In this document: positions 25,505 to 30,185 of the stretch, piece after piece | Numbering within the stretch: the first letter of the stretch is position 1 | Layout: each line of letters starts with the position of its first letter | Assembly: GCA_021808195.1 (NCBI GenBank) | Contig: JAKBCE010000039.1 | Location: 1 to 30,185 of the forward strand | Length of the DNA: 30,185 nucleotides | DNA from: Pseudomonadota bacterium | GTDB lineage: Bacteria; Pseudomonadota; Gammaproteobacteria; Steroidobacterales; Steroidobacteraceae | Direction: 5' to 3' | Made by a program: the position numbers and the translations under genes | Notes under the pieces: model-generated | The model's database searches: none | What the model was told of the DNA's origin: nothing | Seen by the model: only the letters and a program-made list of their open reading frames with translations

Positions 25505-27436
25505 TTACGGCGTCAACTTGCACACCGCGCTGGCTGTGTAATCGGTGACGTAGACGTCACCGGTCGCGCTGTCGACGGCCACACCGTAGGGATTCTGGAA
25601 CAACGGTGGATTAGCGGTGCAACTGCCTTGTGCGCTAGTACTACCGGCCAAAGTCGTTACGCCTCCCGCCGGCGTGATCATGCGCACCTCAAAATCATCG
25701 TTGTCCGCCACATAGACGTTTGCGGCCGAATCCACCCCCACACCAAAGGGCAGATTGTATGTCCCGGCGAGCTTGGTGACCGTGGTGCCGGAGATCTCCA
25801 CCACGGCGTTGTTACCCGTATCAGCGACGAACACGTTCCCCGAAGAATCCACTGCCACCCCGGACGGTTGATTAAACGCATAGGAACTTCCGAGCGCACT
25901 GACTGTTCCGCCGGAGATCTCCTCGATCTTGCTGTTGCCCGTATCGGCCACGAACACGTTGCCGTTGCCATCGACTGCGACACCCTGCGGCTGGTTGAAT
26001 CCCGAGCCCAGCGTCGTCAGAACGCCGCCATTGTCCTCGAGAACATCATTCGCGTTGGTGTTTGCGACGTAGATGATCGTCCCGGTGGAATTGACAGCCA
26101 CTCCCATCGGACCGCTCAACCCATTGGCCACAGTCAGCGGATAACTCACAGTGCCGGCGTGGGAGATCTCCACGATGCGGTTATTGCCGCTGTCGGCAAC
26201 GAACAGGTCGCCCGCGGAATCAAGCGCGATCCCATCCGGAAGGCTGAAAGACGTACCCGAGGGCAGCGTGATTGCCGAGCCCGTCGCAGCATTGCTCGTG
26301 CAGACGAAGCTGTCGTTCGTAACGTTGGCGGTAATCGGGCCATTGAGATTGGATGCGCCCGCCACACAGGTCTGCCATGACGGCTGCGAGGTTGGCGTGA
26401 CATCCACGTTCGTGCCGGCCGCCACGGGGGTCGTGAACGCGAAACTGGTCGCACCAGAGGCAATGGACAACGTGGGACCGCCCGAGTACTCCTGCAGCTT
26501 CAGCCCGGAACTCAGACCCACGGATGCAGGAGCACTGAGGGTCCCCGATACCGTGTAGGTCAACAGCGCGCAGGTCACTTTGACCGTGGACACATTGCCA
26601 CTGACCGTGCCGGTTCCCGAGGAGACCGTGCAGGACTCGTAGGTCGGCTGCGTCTTGACGGACACGGTATAGGCCGAGCCCACCGCAAGAGAATTGGAGA
26701 ATGTGAACGTGCCCGCATTGGCTGGGACCGACTGGTCGTACTGGCCATTGAGCTGCAGGATCAGTCCCGAGTTCGTCAGCCCGCTGATCGACCCGCCGAT
26801 GGTATACATGTTCACTGCGCAGGCCACACTCACAGTGGTTACATTCGCGGTCGACGTGCCGGAACCGGCGCTCACCGTGCAGGTCTCGCCGGTCGGCTGC
26901 GTCGCCACGGTCACGTCATATTTACTTCCCGACTGCAGGACCTGGCTGAACTGAAAGGACTTTGCGCCAAGGGCCACCGGCAGGTTGTCGCCGCCGTTGT
27001 CCGCGAGGACCAGGCCCGAGGCGCTCAGGCCGCTGATGTTGCCCCCGATCGTGTAGGTGTTGACGGTGCAGGCGACACCGATGGAAGTGACATCACTGCT
27101 CGCCGTGCCAGAACCGGAGCTCACCGTGCAGGTTTCACCGGTCGGCTGGGTTGCCACTGCCACGCTATAGCTAGACCCGGAAGACACTGCCTGGCTGAAG
27201 GTGAACGTGCTGGCGCTGGCGGAAACCGACAGGTTGTCCGCTCCATTGTCCGTCAGCACGAGACCCGATGCGTTCAGGCCGCTGATGCTGCCTCCGACGG
27301 TATAGCTCACGGTCGTGGTGGCGCCGCTGGTACCCGATCCACCACCCCCTCCCCCACAGGCACCCAGCGGGAGCGCGGCCAGAACGACAACCGCCCATCG
27401 AGCGGACCAGAAGCCGGCATGAGCGGTACGGCGCAC
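25505..27436 (-). CDS. Secreted lipoprotein with four tandem beta repeats and an NHL-type propeller
   Basis: This is a 643-residue predicted lipoprotein of unknown function. I start it at the GTG at 27436, which has GGAGAG 5 bases upstream and gives a clean signal: RRTAHAGFWSAR, a hydrophobic stretch WAVVVLAALPLGAC with the lipobox Cys, then a Gly run. A longer frame reaching 27670 would bury the signal. Next come four repeats of about 75-85 residues, each starting YTxGGxISGL and ending in a cysteine pair (QPTGETCTVSSG...VAC); the fourth is divergent. The second half is an NHL/SMP-30-like beta propeller of about six blades, with the recurring GVAVDSSGNVFVADTGNN pattern. It probably binds surface polymer or protein. 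It is divergent from the PEP-CTERM gene and immediately upstream of prsK. Confidence 0.85.
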   Translation of the reverse strand: MRRTAHAGFWSARWAVVVLAALPLGACGGGGGGSGTSGATTTVSYTVGGSISGLNASGLVLTDNGADNLSVSASASTFTFSQAVSSGSSYSVAVATQPTGETCTVSSGSGTASSDVTSIGVACTVNTYTIGGNISGLSASGLVLADNGGDNLPVALGAKSFQFSQVLQSGSKYDVTVATQPTGETCTVSAGSGTSTANVTTVSVACAVNMYTIGGSISGLTNSGLILQLNGQYDQSVPANAGTFTFSNSLAVGSAYTVSVKTQPTYESCTVSSGTGTVSGNVSTVKVTCALLTYTVSGTLSAPASVGLSSGLKLQEYSGGPTLSIASGATSFAFTTPVAAGTNVDVTPTSQPSWQTCVAGASNLNGPITANVTNDSFVCTSNAATGSAITLPSGTSFSLPDGIALDSAGDLFVADSGNNRIVEISHAGTVSYPLTVANGLSGPMGVAVNSTGTIIYVANTNANDVLEDNGGVLTTLGSGFNQPQGVAVDGNGNVFVADTGNSKIEEISGGTVSALGSSYAFNQPSGVAVDSSGNVFVADTGNNAVVEISGTTVTKLAGTYNLPFGVGVDSAANVYVADNDDFEVRMITPAGGVTTLAGSTSAQGSCTANPPLFQNPYGVAVDSATGDVYVTDYTASAVCKLTP

Positions 27437-27992
27437 GAGTCTCTCCGGAAGTGGGACACGAATGGCGCGGCAGTATAAGGGTCCCAAGTCCTTACGCCAG
27501 GACACAGACACTCCCTTCTGGTGCCTGCCGAGACCGTGTGTCGATTTTTTTGACATGCGTCGCCAACCCCCGCATCGACTGTGGCCGAAAAGGGATGAAT
27601 TTGAATACATAATTGCTTGATTTATTGAGACCCATGTCTCAGTTGTGGAAATCTGGTATTGATTTTGCATAATTCTTTTCGGCTCTCACGGCGCGACCAC
27701 CGCCCGACACTGAGGGCCCGATGCACGGCAGCAGACGAACCCGCCGAATGGCCGGCTCGTTCGACTGCGGTGAGGCAGGGACGACCACAATCCGACTGGC
27801 GTCATGCGGCAGCAGCCTTTAACATAACGCGCTGCCGTAGGGGCATGTGTGTGTGTCGGACATTCTTACAAAGGCGCCAACCACCGTCGCCACGAAGAAT
27901 TCATCGCCTTGTTCCTCAAGCGATTTTTCCCAGTGGCACGCCCTTTGCTTCATACCGAGCAGAGATCATTCCCTGTGGTGAGGAGCGTAATC
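27437..27992. promoter_or_regulatory. Divergent intergenic region between NHL lipoprotein and PEP-CTERM genes
   Basis: These 556 bases hold no convincing gene. Contents: a -10-like TATACT on the minus strand (27472-27477) about 30 bases before the NHL gene; an AT-rich stretch (about 27595-27675); a perfect inverted repeat TGAGAC-CCAT-GTCTCA (27626-27641); and the sigma-54 promoter listed separately. The inverted repeat lies about 300 bases upstream of the sigma-54 promoter, a possible distance for an enhancer-binding site, but its role is unproven. Confidence 0.45.
27934..27948 (+). promoter_or_regulatory. Sigma-54 (-24/-12) promoter of the PEP-CTERM gene
   Basis: TGGCAC, five bases, then TTGC is a full match to the RpoN consensus, with the GG and GC dinucleotides 10 bases apart. 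Transcription would start near 27960, leaving a leader of about 33 bases before the ATG at 27993. The promoter lies in the correct orientation directly before the PEP-CTERM gene. PrsR at 21975, with its GAFTGA motif, is the obvious activator. This is the strongest regulatory site in the window. Confidence 0.85.
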
Positions 27993-28757
27993 ATGATGAG
28001 GCGATTTTTTCAGCTCGGACTCGCGGCCACCGCCGTCGCGGCGATGGCAACGGGAACGGCTTTCGCCACCCCAGTGTTGATGAGCGTGTCGACGACCGAC
28101 TCCTCAAACACCGTTCACAGCCTGGTTATTACCGGGACCGGCGCGAATCCTTCGACGGTCGCGTATTCGAACTCGAATTTCTATGGCTGGAACCTCGAGA
28201 GCTTCCTGTACAACATTAATCAGACGCAGATTACCGTTCCGCAAACCGTAGGGACCAGCTATTCGCCGTCCGTGACGCCGTTCGCGCTCGATCTGCAGAC
28301 CCTCTCGGCGGCCTGCATGATGAGCAGCTGCAACCCCCTCACCATCTCGATCAGCGACGTCGGCTTCACCAGCCCGCTGATTGCAAACGGCCTGCTCAGC
28401 AACGTGGGCGGCACGTTGACGGGCAACGGCTCTGTCACTCAGACAGCCTATTTCGATCCATTCAACCAGTACTTCGGGCAGACTGTCGCCATTCCCGCCG
28501 TCACCGTTTCCGGGCCCGGCGCAGTGAGCGGCTCAGCAGTAGGCGGCGATCCATGGCCGATGGGCGATTCGACCGCCTACTCGCTCACGCTGACTGATAC
28601 GTTGACCGCAAGCTGTTCGCAGAGCAACTGCGCAACCTACAGCCTGGACAACAACATCGCGTCTGCGCCGGAGCCCGGCACCCTGGCCCTGTTCGGGGCC
28701 GGCCTGCTCGGCCTCGGGCTGCTCCTGCGTCGCCGCCGCGCGACGGATCGGGCGTAA
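27993..28757 (+). CDS. PEP-CTERM sorting-domain surface protein
   Basis: This 254-residue secreted protein is a predicted XrtA substrate. The start is the ATG at 27993, with AGGAG 7 bases upstream. A Sec signal peptide (MMRRFFQLGLAATAVAAMATGTAFA) is followed by a Ser/Thr/Asn-rich beta-type body. The C-terminus is a textbook PEP-CTERM signal: APEPGT at 225-230, a hydrophobic helix LALFGAGLLGLGLLL and the basic tail RRRRA. The body contains two CX4C pairs, Cys108/Cys113 and Cys208/Cys213, which could form two disulfides. Function of the body is unknown; similar short proteins are associated with exopolysaccharide and floc formation. It is expressed from a sigma-54 promoter and closed by a strong terminator at 28794-28819. 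Confidence 0.92.
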   Translation: MMRRFFQLGLAATAVAAMATGTAFATPVLMSVSTTDSSNTVHSLVITGTGANPSTVAYSNSNFYGWNLESFLYNINQTQITVPQTVGTSYSPSVTPFALDLQTLSAACMMSSCNPLTISISDVGFTSPLIANGLLSNVGGTLTGNGSVTQTAYFDPFNQYFGQTVAIPAVTVSGPGAVSGSAVGGDPWPMGDSTAYSLTLTDTLTASCSQSNCATYSLDNNIASAPEPGTLALFGAGLLGLGLLLRRRRATDRA

Positions 28758-28793
28758 TCCACGCCAGGCAGGGCATCGTTACGGATGCGAGCG

Positions 28794-28819
28794 CAAACGG
28801 CCCCACTCGGGGCCGTTTG
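28794..28819 (+). terminator. Rho-independent-type terminator of the PEP-CTERM gene
   Basis: A perfect 11-base-pair stem (CAAACGGCCCC / GGGGCCGTTTG) with an ACTC loop starts 36 bases after the stop codon. It is followed by TGTTTGC, a broken T-run. The stem also has A-rich and T-rich edges, so it could act in both directions. Confidence 0.85.
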
Positions 28820-29194
28820 TGTTTGCACCGCCGGTCAACTCCCGATCGACTGGCCAGCACTTTCTTCTCCATCCGCTCGATCGCGTGCTCGAACGAGCAC
28901 CCGGCGGCTCACGTCTGTTGCGCTGACGCTCAATGGCCTGCGGGAGCGGCCCAACCGTTACGCCAGGCGCCTGCAGTCCTCATGTCCCCCGGCGGGCACG
29001 ACTCGCTAGCATCGAGACCCGCTGCGGATCTTCTCTACTGCTTCACCTCGCAGCCGATGCGCCGGGTGGCCACCACCATGTCATCGAGCAGCAATAACGA
29101 TGACGCGCTGGCGGTAGGGAAACTCTGCACAGGTCACGTTGACTGGCCGATACTGCGTCCAGTGGGCAGTAGCGCTCCGGATCTGGGAAAATCG
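28820..29194. other. Non-coding stretch before the transposase fragment
   Basis: I see no credible gene in these 375 bases. A reading frame in phase with the transposase runs through part of it, but its text shows no protein family and no ribosome site. The left end of the insertion sequence must lie in the distal part. I could not recognise its terminal inverted repeat. Confidence 0.4.
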
Positions 29195-29500
29195 ATGGAA
29201 CAGAGGACCTTTGCATCGGCGGCGTGGAAGAAGAAGGGCAAGGTCACCCGCTGGGAGCGGTTTCTGGCGGAGATGGATCAGGTGATCCCCTGGGCATCGA
29301 TCCTGGCGCTGACAGAGCCGCACTACCCGAAGGCGGGCAATGGCACCCAGCCGATGCCAATGGGGCGGATGCTGCGTATCTGCTTCATGCAGCAGTGGTT
29401 CAACCTCTCGGACCCTGCGATGGAGGACGCGCTGTACGACTCGGAGTCGATGCGGCGATTTGCCGAGGTCGAGCTCGTTGAGGATGTGGGAGGGAGGTAA
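29195..29500 (+). pseudogene. Truncated IS5-family transposase (N-terminal third)
   Basis: The text from ATG at 29195 (MEQRTFASAAWKKK) is the N-terminal domain of an IS5-group transposase: TRWERFLAEMDQVIPW, EPHYPKAGNGTQPMPMGRMLRICFMQQWFNLSDPAMEDALYDSESMRRFAEVEL. The homology stops at about VELVEDV and the frame closes three residues later. The 101 residues compare with about 320-330 for the full enzyme. The DDE catalytic domain is absent, so this is an immobile remnant left by deletion or recombination at about 29487-29495. Confidence 0.85.
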
Positions 29501-29833
29501 GCGCGAGCTCACCCCCTACCCGATCGCGGCCGCACTGTCAGGCGCCGTCGCCCAATTCAGACAGCTGCGCCGCCCGTGACGCCGTCCAACCTGATCGGTG
29601 CCTGCGACAGTGACACGCGCGCGCCTGTCGGCGTTTTTCCACTCTGGACGCACCCCCGTTTACACGGCAGGATAGGAACGATTACATGCCGGGACGGTCG
29701 ACCCCGGTCGACGCACGGGAAGCGCGGACGTTGTGTCGAGTCCCGCGCATCGACCGATTGATTGGGAGCGCACGGCCCGTCTCGATGTGAAGAAGCAACC
29801 GCGTTTTCGCCATCTGATTTGGGAGGATCTACG
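29501..29833. other. Intergenic stretch with a weak terminator-like hairpin
   Basis: No credible gene is visible. At 29622-29638 CGCC-TGTC-GGCG is followed by five T, a short hairpin that could end transcription on the plus strand. An alternative stem CGACAG/CTGTCG overlaps it. I find no -24/-12 element and no convincing promoter for the lipoprotein gene downstream. Confidence 0.35.
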
Positions 29834-30185
29834 ATGCGTTCTTCGCGCACTCCAGTCGGCCGAAACCGGCGCGGCAAGGGCCTGCTCGCGGGACTGGCGC
29901 TGCTGGCCGCCCTCGCGCTCGCCGGCTGCGGCGGATCGGGCAGCAGCCCGGCCTCGAGCAGCGGACCTGCGGTCTCGGTAAACTCCGCCGTCTGCAACGG
30001 CTGCGGCACGGCGATGGTCTCCTTAAGCGATGCGCCGGGGGACTTCGTCAGCTATCTGGTCACGGTGGACTCCCTCAGCCTCACCCGCTCGGACGGCACC
30101 ACGGTGCAGATCGTGCCGAAGGCGACCCAGGTGGACTTCGCGCAGCTGGTGAACCTCTCCGAGGTGATCGGTGCGCACGAGGTGC
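29834..30185 (+). CDS. DUF4382-like lipoprotein, 5' part (runs off the window)
   Basis: An open frame starts at ATG 29834, preceded by GGGAGG with 7 bases spacing, and continues to the window end (117 codons seen). The N-terminus is a lipoprotein signal: MRSSRTPVGRNRRGKG, then GLLAGLALLAALALAGC with lipobox LAGC (Cys33), followed by a Gly/Ser linker. The mature part begins GTAMVSLSDAPGDFVSYLVTVDSLSLTRSDG, which matches my recollection of the DUF4382 beta-sandwich start (SLTDAP... followed by VTVD). Function of that domain is not established. It may be a surface or matrix component like the neighbouring secreted proteins. Confidence 0.8.
   Translation, partial: MRSSRTPVGRNRRGKGLLAGLALLAALALAGCGGSGSSPASSSGPAVSVNSAVCNGCGTAMVSLSDAPGDFVSYLVTVDSLSLTRSDGTTVQIVPKATQVDFAQLVNLSEVIGAHEV

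Noticed and set aside
23041..25548. 835-codon open frame on the plus strand
   Set aside because: Antisense to prsK and the start of prsR, which have complete kinase and regulator motifs. The plus-strand text is Arg/Pro/His-rich and unrecognisable.
25500..27436. NHL repeats as a nucleic-acid-level tandem repeat or CRISPR-like array
   Set aside because: The repeats are imperfect at DNA level and in phase with protein blades, so they are coding repeats.

Overview
The window is GC-rich, densely coded chromosomal DNA with no rRNA, tRNA or CRISPR array. An XrtA-type exosortase/PEP-CTERM locus with PrsK/PrsR points to a Gram-negative exopolysaccharide-producing proteobacterium. A gammaproteobacterium of the Nevskiales/Steroidobacterales kind is my inference; I cannot fix the genus.

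Layout. (A) 1-922: the 3' end of a molybdenum hydroxylase large subunit on the plus strand, with an apparent frameshift. Its end overlaps xrtA tail to tail. (B) 8610 down to 815, minus strand: a tight operon prsT - metX-like acyltransferase - Wzz-type chain-length determinant - tyrosine autokinase - xrtA (exosortase fused to EpsI). (C) 8960-9887: a decayed C-terminal copy of prsR. It is followed by about 65 bp of nearly pure A+T. (D) 9964-21925: an accessory biosynthetic island of two divergent operons. The minus-strand operon encodes an acyl-CoA-dehydrogenase-fold enzyme, an amino acid:carrier-protein ligase (class II aminoacyl-tRNA-synthetase-like), an alpha/beta hydrolase, a SnoaL/NTF2-fold protein, an acyl carrier protein, an AMP-forming ligase, an SDR reductase, a MetY-type PLP enzyme and a group II PLP decarboxylase. 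The plus-strand operon encodes a MetA-type homoserine acyltransferase, a second acyl carrier protein and a FATP-type acyl-CoA synthetase. (E) 21975-25425: intact prsR and prsK. (F) 25505-28757: an NHL-propeller lipoprotein and, divergently, a short PEP-CTERM protein behind a consensus sigma-54 promoter. (G) 28820-30185: a truncated IS5-type transposase and the start of a DUF4382-like lipoprotein.

How it fits together. XrtA should process PEP-CTERM proteins, while Wzz, the kinase and PrsT serve the linked polysaccharide system. PrsK/PrsR is a sigma-54-dependent two-component system, and the -24/-12 promoter at 27934-27948 is its most obvious local target. The island looks like an insertion that split prsR-prsT: a full prsR lies on one side and a truncated, frameshifted prsR on the other.

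The most interesting system is the island. It combines an amino acid:carrier-protein ligase, two carrier proteins, two adenylating ligases, a flavin dehydrogenase, an SDR, a PLP decarboxylase and a MetA/MetY pair of homoserine side-chain chemistry. I recognise the families but not the product. It reads as an undescribed non-NRPS route to a modified amino acid or lipo-amino acid.
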